This document shows, piece after piece, positions 47,417-56,431 of a stretch of 64,000 bases of DNA (positions within the stretch are counted from its first letter, which is position 1; the number at the start of each line of letters is the position of its first letter). Source of the DNA: AP-15 sp963724435. Lineage in GTDB: Bacteria; Pseudomonadota; Alphaproteobacteria; ATCC43930; CGMCC-115725. Both the position numbers and the translations under genes were made by a program. The notes beneath the pieces were generated by a model. It had not been told where the DNA came from and did no database searches. It worked only from the letters and a program-made list of their open reading frames with translations. The DNA is taken from assembly GCA_963724435.1 (NCBI GenBank), contig CAVRUN010000010.1:372001-436000 (forward strand), written 5' to 3'.

Positions 47417-50400
47417 TCAATCAGAGGTGGGCGGGGTCGATGAGCCGCTGAGACCTTCCGATATGTCGGGTGTCGGGAGTTGGATCGATCTTGGCGCCGG
47501 CCCGGCGACAGGCGAGTTCAGCAATGGCTCGAGCTGCGGCTGCAATGCCTTTAATAGATGAACAGCGAGCGCGCTTGAGAAGTGATATTCGGCAGCAGCA
47601 GCGCCCGGAACATAAGCCGTGATTGTGCCGTAGAAGCGGTTGCCAAGGTAAAAAACAAAGGTGGCGGTTCGATCGACCACGCGCTGCGAAATCAATCGGC
47701 CGCCGCGTCCAAAGCGATCGTAACGATTGTCGCCGGTGCCGGTCTTGCCGCCCACCGGAAGCAGATTTCCATTCGGGGTGTGATAGACGCCACTCACCGC
47801 CTTGGCAGTTCCCTGGGCCACGACGGCGGACAGCGCGCGCTGGATGGTCCGAGCCACCTCGGGGGCCAGCACCCTTTGCGGTTGGGGTGCGGCAACCATG
47901 TCGGTTTCATAGGGAGTTCCGGCGGCAAATCGCAGCCGTTCGAGATCCACGGTCGGGAGTCTTACACCGTCATTGACGATGATCCCCATCAGATCGGCGA
48001 GCGCGTCCGGCCGATCGCCCGAGCTGCCGATCGCGGTCCCGTCCGAGGGGACAAGCCGGCCGAACGGATAGCCCTGCCGGCGCCAATCCTGCAGGATTTT
48101 GTCGAATGCATCCTCTTCGAGCAGGATGCGGATCCGCATATTTTGCTGAAACGGGCTGTGGCTGTCGAAGAGCCAAGTATAAACCTCCTGCCGTGCCTCA
48201 ACGCTCGCTGCTGTCACTTCGGCCAGGGTCGCGTTCGGATGGTCCTGAAGGTATCGAACGAGCCACAGTTCGAGCGGGTGAATGCCGGCAAGATAGCCGC
48301 GATCACGCAATGAAAACCGGCTCGGGCCAGAATCGCGATAGAGATCCCACAGTTCGTCGTCACTTACCGCCAAGTGGGGCAAATGTTGTGCCAGAAACGC
48401 GCCGAGTGCCGCCCGGCTGGCATTTGGATGCACCGAAAGAAAAACGACGGCCAGCCGATGGGCGTCCGGCCGCGTCCGGCTCGCCAACAATTCGAGCGCT
48501 TCCGGTGGCGTCAGGCCGCGATAGTCATGCCAGAAACGGTCGAGATAGACCCGACCTTCCTTGTCGGCAAAGCGTTGCAAATAGGCCATCCGCGCCGGAT
48601 CGTCATGATCCTTTAGCAATTCGCTGACTTGCGTCCTACCTTGGGCGATCTCATAGCTGACAATGTCGCGCATCAGGCGAATGAAGGCGTTATTGATCGA
48701 ATCGGCGAAAGCGAGCGATACGGTCGGGGTAGCGTGGTTCTCCCATTTGGCGAAATTGGCAAAGCTCTGCATGCCGCCGCCGGTAAAGTAGGTCCCCGGA
48801 CTTGCCGAATAACTCCGCTGCATCGCCGCGTCGAGCATCGGCTGCAGACCGGGATCGTGCGCATTCGCCATCCACTCGGCGGCCCAACGCGTGATCGGGT
48901 CGTCTTTCGCGGCGTCCGCGATCGCCACCAGCTGCTGGCGAGGCATTGCCGTAAAGCGCCCGTGCAGCGTGTTGACGATGTCAAGATAGGTGATCAGCGT
49001 GCGCAGCTTTGCGGTCGAGCCGAGCTGCAGCTTTGCTCCAGCATTGAGGTCGAACGGTTCATTTAGGCTGTCGCCCCGGATGCGGACAAAATTGCAGTCT
49101 GCGCCTCGCTCATAGAGCACGACGCTCCAAGCGATACGCGCCGGACTGGCGCTGCCCAGCAGCTGTTCGCCATAGAGCCCTAGTGAATGATCGTAGGCGG
49201 GATCGGCGAGCCGGCTCAGCACATCGCTGATGCGCCGTTGCGCAGCCGTGTCGATCGTCGACCAACCGCTGAGGTCAAGCCGGTCCAAGGCGTAGAAATC
49301 TGGGAGGTGCAGCAGCGTGACCAATTGATCGCGCAACTGTTCGGTTGCCTTGTCGCCGACATAGATCTGCGCCGCGGGCAGCGGAACGTCGTTACGAAAC
49401 TCCAGATGCGCCGCCAATGCGGCGTCGCGCAGGGCGGGGTCGATTACGCCGGCGTCGGCGAGCAGGCGCAAATAGCGGTCGGTAAGCCGCTCCAGGGCGT
49501 CGTGGTCGGAGGTCAGATAGTAGCCGGGACGACGGCCGGCCAACAACAGGCTCAGGACCTGCCGATAAATTTCGCCTTTGCGCGCCAGTTCGGCCGGAGC
49601 GCTCGCTGGCCTTGTCAGAACCCAGCTGGCATCAGCGAGGTCGGTGCCGTACCAGCGCCACAACGCTTCCGGTACGCCGATGATCTCGCCATAGCCGGGA
49701 CGCGAACCGAGCGGCTCCGAGTTGAGGTAAGCGGTCATGATGTGGCGCCGTGCCTCAATCGTGTTCGGGCCGTCGATATAGGCATGGGCCGTGGCGGTAA
49801 GCATCTGCCGCAACTTTTCGACCACGCCGGGTGTCCGGCCCTCGGGCGAGTGGCGGAATTTCTCGGTCTGGGTGGCGAGCGTGCTGGCTCCACCGGCACG
49901 AAGATGACGATCGACGACGCCAGCGACACGTCCGGTCACGGCGAGGCCAAATCGCGGCCAATCGATCGCCGGGTTTCGATCCGGCTCACCAGGCGTGAAC
50001 AGATCTTTGTCTTCGATAAAAGAGAGGCTTTTGACGACCAAGGACGGGATTGCCGCAAAATCGGCAAAGGTCCTCTCGGGATAGTTAGCCCGGTAAAGCG
50101 GCGCACCATCGCGGTCGAACAGCTCAAGCCCGGCCCGCTCCTTTTCGTGATAAATCGCGTAACCGCCTTGCTCGACGAAATCTTTGAGGGCTGGCGACCA
50201 GCTTGCCTGCCGGGCAACGGCGAAATGATGATCTTCGAGCAAGTGAATAAAACGCGGCAACTCGGCGTAGCCGAGGCGCTCGTCATAGGGTCCGTATTGC
50301 GGGAAAATGATTGCTTGGCTCGGGCCCGATGTGACCTTGAGGGTCATGTGGCGGTCTAGTCGCGAGAACAAGACCGACTGAAGAAACGAGGAACGGATCT

Positions 50401-50551
50401 CCGCGGCGACACCGTAAGCCAGCAGCGCCAGCACCGCCGCCGCCACCACCCAGCGCAGCGCCGAGACACCGTGGAGAAACGGTGCGAGCCAGTTCCGGCG
50501 GGGGCGCCGAACCCTGTTTGTCCGCAAACGTCCCCAAACCGCATCGACCAT
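47417..50551 (-). CDS. Large bifunctional penicillin-binding protein (GT51 plus transpeptidase)
   Basis: 1044 residues with one membrane helix (about 33-50), then periplasmic domains. The GT51 part has FIEDKDLFTPGE (catalytic Glu about 178) and a divergent GGASTLATQ block (about 220). The transpeptidase motifs are STAK in QLGSTAKLRT (about 511), SIN in FADSINNAFIRL (about 617) and KTGT in VGGKTGTGDNRYDRF (about 935). The gap of about 320 residues from SxN to KTG is far longer than in E. coli PBP1a. It includes a long helical insert (about 640-830) of unknown role. It lies 164 bases after the Trypco/Pepco-like gene on the same strand and could be cotranscribed with the caspase module. Confidence 0.88.
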   Translation of the reverse strand: MVDAVWGRLRTNRVRRPRRNWLAPFLHGVSALRWVVAAAVLALLAYGVAAEIRSSFLQSVLFSRLDRHMTLKVTSGPSQAIIFPQYGPYDERLGYAELPRFIHLLEDHHFAVARQASWSPALKDFVEQGGYAIYHEKERAGLELFDRDGAPLYRANYPERTFADFAAIPSLVVKSLSFIEDKDLFTPGEPDRNPAIDWPRFGLAVTGRVAGVVDRHLRAGGASTLATQTEKFRHSPEGRTPGVVEKLRQMLTATAHAYIDGPNTIEARRHIMTAYLNSEPLGSRPGYGEIIGVPEALWRWYGTDLADASWVLTRPASAPAELARKGEIYRQVLSLLLAGRRPGYYLTSDHDALERLTDRYLRLLADAGVIDPALRDAALAAHLEFRNDVPLPAAQIYVGDKATEQLRDQLVTLLHLPDFYALDRLDLSGWSTIDTAAQRRISDVLSRLADPAYDHSLGLYGEQLLGSASPARIAWSVVLYERGADCNFVRIRGDSLNEPFDLNAGAKLQLGSTAKLRTLITYLDIVNTLHGRFTAMPRQQLVAIADAAKDDPITRWAAEWMANAHDPGLQPMLDAAMQRSYSASPGTYFTGGGMQSFANFAKWENHATPTVSLAFADSINNAFIRLMRDIVSYEIAQGRTQVSELLKDHDDPARMAYLQRFADKEGRVYLDRFWHDYRGLTPPEALELLASRTRPDAHRLAVVFLSVHPNASRAALGAFLAQHLPHLAVSDDELWDLYRDSGPSRFSLRDRGYLAGIHPLELWLVRYLQDHPNATLAEVTAASVEARQEVYTWLFDSHSPFQQNMRIRILLEEDAFDKILQDWRRQGYPFGRLVPSDGTAIGSSGDRPDALADLMGIIVNDGVRLPTVDLERLRFAAGTPYETDMVAAPQPQRVLAPEVARTIQRALSAVVAQGTAKAVSGVYHTPNGNLLPVGGKTGTGDNRYDRFGRGGRLISQRVVDRTATFVFYLGNRFYGTITAYVPGAAAAEYHFSSALAVHLLKALQPQLEPLLNSPVAGPAPRSIQLPTPDISEGLSGSSTPPTSD

Positions 50552-50715
50552 GACCGCCGGCTCCGGCCCTACTGTTCGCGGGACGCAAACAGCGGAGAGA
50601 GAGATAGTGATCCGATGCCGCGCAAAGAGACCGCGCCATAAAATTGTCGCGCTCGCCCCACTTCCAAGAAATACTGGCGGGAGCCGCCTTCCGCCAAGTC
50701 CGGGTCATCCGAACG

Positions 50716-51096
50716 TCAGCTTGTCGGGCGCTGGCGCTTGAAGGACAGCTTAATCCCGCCCGATCCGCCGATCTTGCCGCCGCTGCCGAGAATGCTGATC
50801 TGTCCCTCGGAGCTAACCTCGATCGACAGCTCGACCTCCTCCAACGACATTCCGGTCTCGTTGCGCGCCTGGTCGAAGACATCGCCGACCACGCCCAGCA
50901 GATTACCGATCTCGCGTTTTAGATCCTCGACATTGATCTGCACCCGCTGGGTCAAGCTTTTGCGCGTCTGCTGCACGACGCTCGAACCAAAGCCGCCGCC
51001 GACATCCTCGGAGCCGCGGCTGCCTTCGGCGACTTCGACCGTCTCGGCTGATGCGATTTCGGTGACAAACCACAGCGATCCCTGCTGGCCGGACAT
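50716..51096 (-). CDS. Trypco/Pepco-like small protein of a conflict system
   Basis: 126 residues, cytoplasmic. It opens with a strand-like part (SLWFVTEIASAETVEVAEG) and a Gly-rich loop. A long helix follows (VEDLKREIGNLLGVVGDVFD), and the end is a pair of strands (LEEVELSIEVSSEGQISILG, then KIGGSGGIKLSFKR). This pattern matches, from memory, the small trypsin-co-occurring (Trypco1) or peptidase/caspase-co-occurring (Pepco) domains described beside proteases in NTP-dependent conflict systems. The stop-to-start gap to the caspase-FGE gene is 17 bases, so the two are cotranscribed. The match is not checked by a search. Confidence 0.65.
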   Translation of the reverse strand: MSGQQGSLWFVTEIASAETVEVAEGSRGSEDVGGGFGSSVVQQTRKSLTQRVQINVEDLKREIGNLLGVVGDVFDQARNETGMSLEEVELSIEVSSEGQISILGSGGKIGGSGGIKLSFKRQRPTS

Positions 51097-51113
51097 ATCA
51101 CCCTACCCCCTGT

Positions 51114-53135
51114 TTAAACGCACACGACCCGCATCCCGATACGGCCCTGCCACCCCGGATTGTCGGGCTGGATCGAATCCCGGAAGGCCGAGCGGCAGAT
51201 CGCCGGGTTGTGCGACCACGAACCGCCGCGCAGGATTCGGCTGCCGTCCGCCGGGCCGGCCAAATAGGCGCTGCCGTCGCGCGGAACCACATCATAGGTG
51301 GTAGTTGCGATATCGAGGCAGAATTCCCAGACATTGCCGTGCATATCGTAAACTCCAAACCGATTTCTCGGAAAGGTGCCGGCGCGCGTTGTCGTGTTGC
51401 GAAAGATGCCGACCGGACCTTGGCCATAAGCGCCCGACACGTACTTCACGCCGCCATAAGAATCCGACGCGATGCTGTGTCCGTCACTGTCGCCGCACAC
51501 CGCCCCGCCGGTCCCGCAATAATTCGCTAAATCGGTCGTGATCGTCGGCCCGACATTGAACGGATCGGTCGATCCCGCGCGGCAGCAATATTCCCACTGT
51601 GCTTCGCTCGGCAGCCGATAGTCGCGTCCGGTTATTGCGGAGAGCCGCCGGCAATACTCCGAAGCCTGGTACCAGGTAATGCTTTCGACCGGCAGATCGA
51701 TACCGCGAAAAAAAGACGGGCTGGGGTTCAAATCATATTGCAGTTTCGCGGGATGCGCCATGACCACCGCCAGCCACTGCGCCTGAGTGATTGGCGCGGC
51801 GCTGATAAAGAACGACGCCAGTGTTACATGGTGCTGCGGCCCCTCATTGGGCTGCCGCTCCGGCTCGCTGTCGGGCGAACCCATCGTAAAGCTGCCACTG
51901 GGAATCACGACCATATCGAGGCCGTTACCCGATCCGAGATTCTCGGAAGAGACCATCGCGGCGGCGCGCTGCAAGGGTTTTGCCTTCCCTTTTCCGTCGA
52001 CCTGGGCAAATCCGAAATGGATCGTGCGCAGCAAGGGCTGGGACATCCGTCTGCGAATAAATGGCACAAGACCGACTGCGCCTGCTCCTGCCGCCGCCAG
52101 GGCGCCAACCGCAATCGCCCGTCTGCGGGTGAGCAGCGGCGGCCTTTGCGCCTCACCGGGCGTGGATTGCTGCGGCGGTGAACGCGGTTCCGAAACCTGC
52201 GGCTGCGATGACCGCGCCCCCGCCTCTGCTTGCTTCAAAGCGATCCGTTTGACGGCCTCATGGGCCTGCGCATCGGCCGGAGCAACGGCAATGACTCGCC
52301 ACCACAATTGCTCCGCCGTTTCGAGATCGCCTTCAGTTTCCGCCTGCAGCGCGTCGACCCGGAGCGGGGCGATATCGGTTAGGTTCGCGCGCTTCGGAAG
52401 CAGAATTAGATGGCGTTTTTCAATCGGCTCGGCTTGGGTGTACGGGGTCTGCCGCGGCTTCCTGTAATGCTGGCATACTTCCGGCACACGAATGCGCAGA
52501 TACTCGTCAAGCCGTTCGACCGTCGCGCAGTTGGTTTCGCCCTCCAACCGCAGTCCTTCAAGTAGCGTGTAGGTGAAAGCGCCGTGCTTCAGCTCGTCGA
52601 TTTCATAAGAGCGCTCGTTCGGGCGGCATGACGATATCGCGACGACACCCGGCTGCGTCTCGGACCCAACCCCTTCGCCATCGCGCGCTGCTTCGTTCCG
52701 GCAGGCGTCGAGCAGCAGGATCACGTTCTCGGCGCCGCACCGCCGCAGCCGCTCGGTGACAAGGCTGACCGGGATCGCAGTTTCCTCGACATTGCCGGGG
52801 TCGGCGTCGCTCGGCATCAGATAGTCGCGGTCGCGTTCCCGCCTGCCGTGGCCGGCAAAGAAGAACCACAAATTATCGCTCGGCTTTAGGAATTTCTGTT
52901 CGAACCTGATCCGCAAAAAGCGCCGCAATGTGCCGCCGGTCGGCGTCGATCGGATGGGTTCGCCAAAATCGGTCGCGATTGGCGGCGCGTCATCAGCAAA
53001 GAAGTAAACTTTGTCGAACGCGACTTCCTTTTCGAAAAAGTCGCGCAACACCTCTGCATCGCGCTTGGCGAACTGCAACGGCTGCAGGTTGTCGTAGCGG
53101 TCGATGCCGATGCAGATCGCCCAGTTCTGGCTCAT
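51114..53135 (-). CDS. Caspase-like protease fused through a membrane helix to an FGE-sulfatase domain
   Basis: 673 residues. The caspase p20-like domain (about 1-245) shows WAICIGIDRYDNLQPLQFAK, the catalytic His96 in FFFAGHGRRERDRDYLMPSD and Cys145 in VILLLDACRNEAARD. A helical linker (TPR-like, about 255-305), a low-complexity Pro/Ser stretch and one membrane helix (about 339-360, RRRAIAVGALAAAGAGAVGL) follow. The rest (about 405-673) is a formylglycine-generating-enzyme (C-type-lectin-like) fold: MVVIPSGSFTMGSPDSEPER, RLPSEAQWEYCCRAGSTDPF, VYDMHGNVWEFCLDIA and RILRGGSWSHNPAICRSAFR. Only part of the FGE Cys set is present, so a binding role is likelier than catalysis. The layout suggests a caspase triggered by something sensed through the C-terminal domain; the direction of the membrane is unsettled. 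Divergent from the Gly/Met repeat gene. Confidence 0.88.
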   Translation of the reverse strand: MSQNWAICIGIDRYDNLQPLQFAKRDAEVLRDFFEKEVAFDKVYFFADDAPPIATDFGEPIRSTPTGGTLRRFLRIRFEQKFLKPSDNLWFFFAGHGRRERDRDYLMPSDADPGNVEETAIPVSLVTERLRRCGAENVILLLDACRNEAARDGEGVGSETQPGVVAISSCRPNERSYEIDELKHGAFTYTLLEGLRLEGETNCATVERLDEYLRIRVPEVCQHYRKPRQTPYTQAEPIEKRHLILLPKRANLTDIAPLRVDALQAETEGDLETAEQLWWRVIAVAPADAQAHEAVKRIALKQAEAGARSSQPQVSEPRSPPQQSTPGEAQRPPLLTRRRAIAVGALAAAGAGAVGLVPFIRRRMSQPLLRTIHFGFAQVDGKGKAKPLQRAAAMVSSENLGSGNGLDMVVIPSGSFTMGSPDSEPERQPNEGPQHHVTLASFFISAAPITQAQWLAVVMAHPAKLQYDLNPSPSFFRGIDLPVESITWYQASEYCRRLSAITGRDYRLPSEAQWEYCCRAGSTDPFNVGPTITTDLANYCGTGGAVCGDSDGHSIASDSYGGVKYVSGAYGQGPVGIFRNTTTRAGTFPRNRFGVYDMHGNVWEFCLDIATTTYDVVPRDGSAYLAGPADGSRILRGGSWSHNPAICRSAFRDSIQPDNPGWQGRIGMRVVCV

Positions 53136-53234
53136 TGTCGTCCGGGTATGCCGTGGCGCTCAATCCCCGCACCAAAGAATGGTCGTCGGTCGAGCCGGAG
53201 ATTATCCTTAACTAGGTGTCACGAGGAGGTGTTG

Positions 53235-53717
53235 ATGCGCATCCGGCTAGCGATTCCAGCGATTTTTGCGGCGGCGGGCAGCCTTGCGGCCGGTCCTGCC
53301 CTTTCCGGCGAGTTTGCTGTGCCAGGGGCCGCTTTCGCCGATGGCAATGTTGCGATTGTCTTGGCGGGCGGGATGAGCGGCAGTGGCGGTGGCATGACTG
53401 GCGGTGGCGGTGGGATGAGCGGTGGCAGCGGAGGAATGAGCGGCGGCGGTGGCGGGATGAGCGGCGGCGGTGGCGGGATGAGCGGCGGTGTCGGCGGGAT
53501 GAGCGGTGGCGGAATGTTTCGCGGCTCGTTCAGTGACTTTGCTCAACCCGCGGATGGATCGGGTGCCAGCGGGTCGTCCGACAGCTACAGCTATCAGTGC
53601 GTTACACCCATCGGCAATTGCTCATTTGTTGCGCCCGCCTGGATGCGGGCGAGTACGTTGCGCGGCGGCTCCGATTGCGCCTGCAACGGCGGTCAAACCC
53701 GTGGCCGCGTCCAATAA
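53235..53717 (+). CDS. Exported Gly/Met/Ser repeat protein
   Basis: 160 residues from ATG 53235, with AGGAGG five bases before it. A signal peptide (IRLAIPAIFAAAGSLAAGPA) is followed by a repeat tract (about 50-100) built of GGGMSGG-like units and then a Ser-rich, four-Cys C-terminus (YQCVTPIGNCSFVAP, later SDCACNGG). The repeats are made of nearly identical 21-bp units. No family is recognised. It starts 99 bases from the divergent caspase-FGE gene, so the promoters may be shared. Confidence 0.6.
   Translation: MRIRLAIPAIFAAAGSLAAGPALSGEFAVPGAAFADGNVAIVLAGGMSGSGGGMTGGGGGMSGGSGGMSGGGGGMSGGGGGMSGGVGGMSGGGMFRGSFSDFAQPADGSGASGSSDSYSYQCVTPIGNCSFVAPAWMRASTLRGGSDCACNGGQTRGRVQ
53385..53512 (+). repeat. 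Tandem 21-bp repeats coding GGGMSGG-type units
   Basis: Four to five direct repeats of a unit close to GGCGGTGGCGGGATGAGC, with small changes, encode the Gly/Met-rich tract. The high identity suggests copy-number change by slipping. Confidence 0.75.
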
Positions 53718-53765
53718 TCCTCCGGAGCCAAAGTCGAAAGAGCCCGGCGCTCGCAAGTGAACTCG

Positions 53766-54530
53766 TCACTGAACAAAATTGATTGTGCCGGCGCCGTTGA
53801 CCTGGGTGTTGCGCTGTTTGGGGTTGCCGTAGACCGCAATCGAACCTGAGCCGGATATGTCGGCGACGATCTGCTGGCGGGCGTCGACGTCTGCATTCCC
53901 CGATCCGCTGACCCTGACACTGGCATTGTCGGCGATCAGCCGCTGCGCCGAGAGATGGTTCGATCCGCTCATCTCGACGGTCATCGTCGAGACATTTCCG
54001 GTCATCTCAACGTGGTTGGAGCCGTTCAACGAAACCGTCAGCTTATCGCCGGTGAGCCCATCGGCATTTATGTCGTTGCTGCCGGAAGCTGAGATATCGC
54101 CGACGTCCGGCGATGTTACCGTCACTTTTATGCGTGCGTCGGCCGAATAGGATTGATCAGTGTAGATCTCCAGCCGGCCGTTCGACACCTCGGTCTTGAC
54201 GATCGGCAATAGATTCTTGTCGGTCTCGATCGTGAGGCCCGGCGGCGAGCCGATTTTGACGGTCACCGCAAAAGCGCCGTCCGCCCGGATCGCCGAGACC
54301 GGGCCGATCGGCCGCGTTTCGGAGGCGGGCTGGCCGTCACCGACGATATGGCCGGCCCCAGTCGAGGTCTGCACGGTTACGGTTTGGCCGCTGACCGTGA
54401 CGCTGGTGCCCTCGTGATTGACGCTGACATTGTTTTGTTGGATCACGCTTGTCTGCGACCAGGCCGAACTGGCGCTTATCGCCAGTGAAGCGGTGACAAT
54501 CGCGCTCGCCGCGCCCTTCATATATCTCAT
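53766..54530 (-). CDS. GIN-domain (DUF2807) exported beta-solenoid protein
   Basis: 254 residues from ATG 54530, chosen over a longer frame because it gives a standard signal peptide (MKGAASAIVTASLAISASSA, cut after WSQ). The mature part is made of short repeated strands: ISASGSNDINADGLTG, VSLNGSNHVEMTGN, VEMSGSNHLSAQRL, VRVSGSGNADVDAR. This is the pattern of GIN/head domains of putative autotransporter adhesins. It probably binds sugars or stays on the envelope. It converges with the repeat protein gene. Confidence 0.85.
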   Translation of the reverse strand: MRYMKGAASAIVTASLAISASSAWSQTSVIQQNNVSVNHEGTSVTVSGQTVTVQTSTGAGHIVGDGQPASETRPIGPVSAIRADGAFAVTVKIGSPPGLTIETDKNLLPIVKTEVSNGRLEIYTDQSYSADARIKVTVTSPDVGDISASGSNDINADGLTGDKLTVSLNGSNHVEMTGNVSTMTVEMSGSNHLSAQRLIADNASVRVSGSGNADVDARQQIVADISGSGSIAVYGNPKQRNTQVNGAGTINFVQ

Positions 54531-54765
54531 CCGATCCTGATACCTCGATCTCCGGGCCGGGCGCGCGATAGCACGACGCCCGAACCGGGACAAGCGACCT
54601 CAAAACGCACGGTTTGGTATCGCGATATTTCGAGAGTGCGAGCGCCGTTGAGGTCGTAGCCAACGTCGCGACGCCAAAGCCGCCGCCAAATGCTACAATC
54701 CGCACTGTGGGATGCGCGAGCGGCAATGACGGCAACAAAAGCCGCGTGCTTCGAGAGGGCGGCGA

Positions 54766-56337
54766 ATGGAAATCAAGCCAAGCAGGCGTAATCTGCTGAT
54801 TGGCGTTGGGGCAGCGACCGCGGCCAGCGTCCTGCCGGGGAGCGCGTTTCCGGCCGAAAACGCGAGCGGCACCGGCGCACCAGGCGACCTCGCTTACCGC
54901 AATGCCGCCGAGCTGATCAATGCCCTCGCGGCCAAACAGATATCCTCGGTCGAACTAACCGATTTCGCGATCGCACGCATCGAGGCTCAGGACAAGCCGA
55001 TCAACGCCGTCGTCGTGCGCGATTTCGAGCGGGCGCGGCAAGCGGCCAAGGATTCCGACAACGCTCTGGCCCGCCGTGAAACCCGGCCATTGCTCGGCTT
55101 GCCGATGACCGTCAAGGAGGCATTTAACGTCGCCGGCCTGCCGACGACCTGGGGCGATCCAAAGTTCCGGGATTGGCAGCCGGGTTTCGACGCGCTCGTG
55201 GTGAGGCGGCTCAAGGCAGCCGGGGCCGTCATTCTCGGTAAAACCAACGTGCCGCTGATGCTCGAAGACTGGCAGAGCTACAACGAGATCTACGGCACCA
55301 CCAACAATCCCTGGGACTTAGCGCGCACCCCGGGCGGATCGTCCGGCGGTGCCGCGGCAGCACTTGCGGCCGGCTTTGTAGCGCTGGAACTCGGCTCCGA
55401 CATCGGTGGATCATTGCGCTGCCCGGCGCATTTCTGCGGCGTCTTCGCGCATAAGCCGAGCCTCGATCTCGTACCGATGCACGGCGCCGGGCCGCCGCAT
55501 GTTCCGGACGTACCGATCCGCAGCGGGCTGGCAGTCGCTGGGCCCATGGCGCGCAGCGCCGCCGACCTCGCCCTGGAGCTCGATGTCATCGCCGGACCCG
55601 ACGAGACGACCGAGGGAGTCGGCTACAAACTGGCGCTGCCGCCCGCCCGGCATCAGGATCTGAAGAGCTTTCGCGTGCTTGTCGTCGACAATCATCCGTT
55701 GTGCCCGACCGCGGCGAGCGTGCAGGCCGCGCTCGATCATCTCGCTAACCGTCTTGGCCAAATCGGCGTTGCCGTTGCGCACACAAGCCCGATGCTCCCG
55801 GACCTCAGCGAATTGACGCGGCGCCATGTCGAGCTGATCGCCGCTGGGCGTTCTGCGGATCTTTCGGTTGAAATCCGTCAGCGGGTCGAGAATGCGGCGA
55901 AAGGATTGCCCGCCGACGCCGACTGGTTTGTCGCCGCAAGACTGCACGGGATTGTCGAGAGTCATCGCGACTGGATCCTGGCGAACCGCGCGACCGGGCG
56001 GCCGCGGCAGCAGGTCCGCAAATTGTTCAAATCGTTCGACGTGGTGCTCTGCCCGCCAATGCCGACCCCGGCATTCGCGCACGATCATTCGCCAGGCCGG
56101 CAGCGACACCTCGATATCGACGGCAAGCAGGTCCCATACGGGCACCAAATCGCGTGGGCGAGTATGGCGACGGTGCTCGGCCTGCCGGCCACAGTCGCTC
56201 CGATCGGGCATAGCAAGGAAGGCCTCCCGATCGGCGTGCAGATCGTTGGCCCCTATCTCGAGGATCGCACGACGGTGGCTTTCGCCGGACTGATCGAGCG
56301 CGAATTCGGCGGCTTTGTGCCGCCGCCGGCTCATTAG
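54766..56337 (+). CDS. Amidase-signature family enzyme, Tat-type export signal
   Basis: 523 residues. The N-terminus KPSRRNLLIGVGAATAASVL is a twin-arginine-type signal, so the enzyme probably works outside the cytoplasm. The Ser-Ser-Lys triad is visible: Lys in LPMTVKEAFN (about 115), the GGSSGGAAAAL loop (about 192-202) and the nucleophile Ser in GSDIGGSLRCPAHFCG (about 217). It hydrolyses an amide bond of unknown substrate. The SR of ...SRRN and hydrophobic core support the chosen start. Confidence 0.9.
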   Translation: MEIKPSRRNLLIGVGAATAASVLPGSAFPAENASGTGAPGDLAYRNAAELINALAAKQISSVELTDFAIARIEAQDKPINAVVVRDFERARQAAKDSDNALARRETRPLLGLPMTVKEAFNVAGLPTTWGDPKFRDWQPGFDALVVRRLKAAGAVILGKTNVPLMLEDWQSYNEIYGTTNNPWDLARTPGGSSGGAAAALAAGFVALELGSDIGGSLRCPAHFCGVFAHKPSLDLVPMHGAGPPHVPDVPIRSGLAVAGPMARSAADLALELDVIAGPDETTEGVGYKLALPPARHQDLKSFRVLVVDNHPLCPTAASVQAALDHLANRLGQIGVAVAHTSPMLPDLSELTRRHVELIAAGRSADLSVEIRQRVENAAKGLPADADWFVAARLHGIVESHRDWILANRATGRPRQQVRKLFKSFDVVLCPPMPTPAFAHDHSPGRQRHLDIDGKQVPYGHQIAWASMATVLGLPATVAPIGHSKEGLPIGVQIVGPYLEDRTTVAFAGLIEREFGGFVPPPAH

Positions 56338-56431
56338 CAATCGGGCAATCAGCCGGGGCAAGATTGGGCGCATGGGAACCGGCGATACGGGCCTCTGTTG
56401 ACCGGATATGTCCGCGATGCGGGAGGTGCGG

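Noticed and set aside
51114..53135. Plain sulfatase-modifying factor
   Set aside because: The first 245 residues hold a caspase fold with its His/Cys dyad and the FGE part lacks the full Cys set; no sulfatase is nearby.
53385..53512. CRISPR array
   Set aside because: The repeats are contiguous coding units without spacers.
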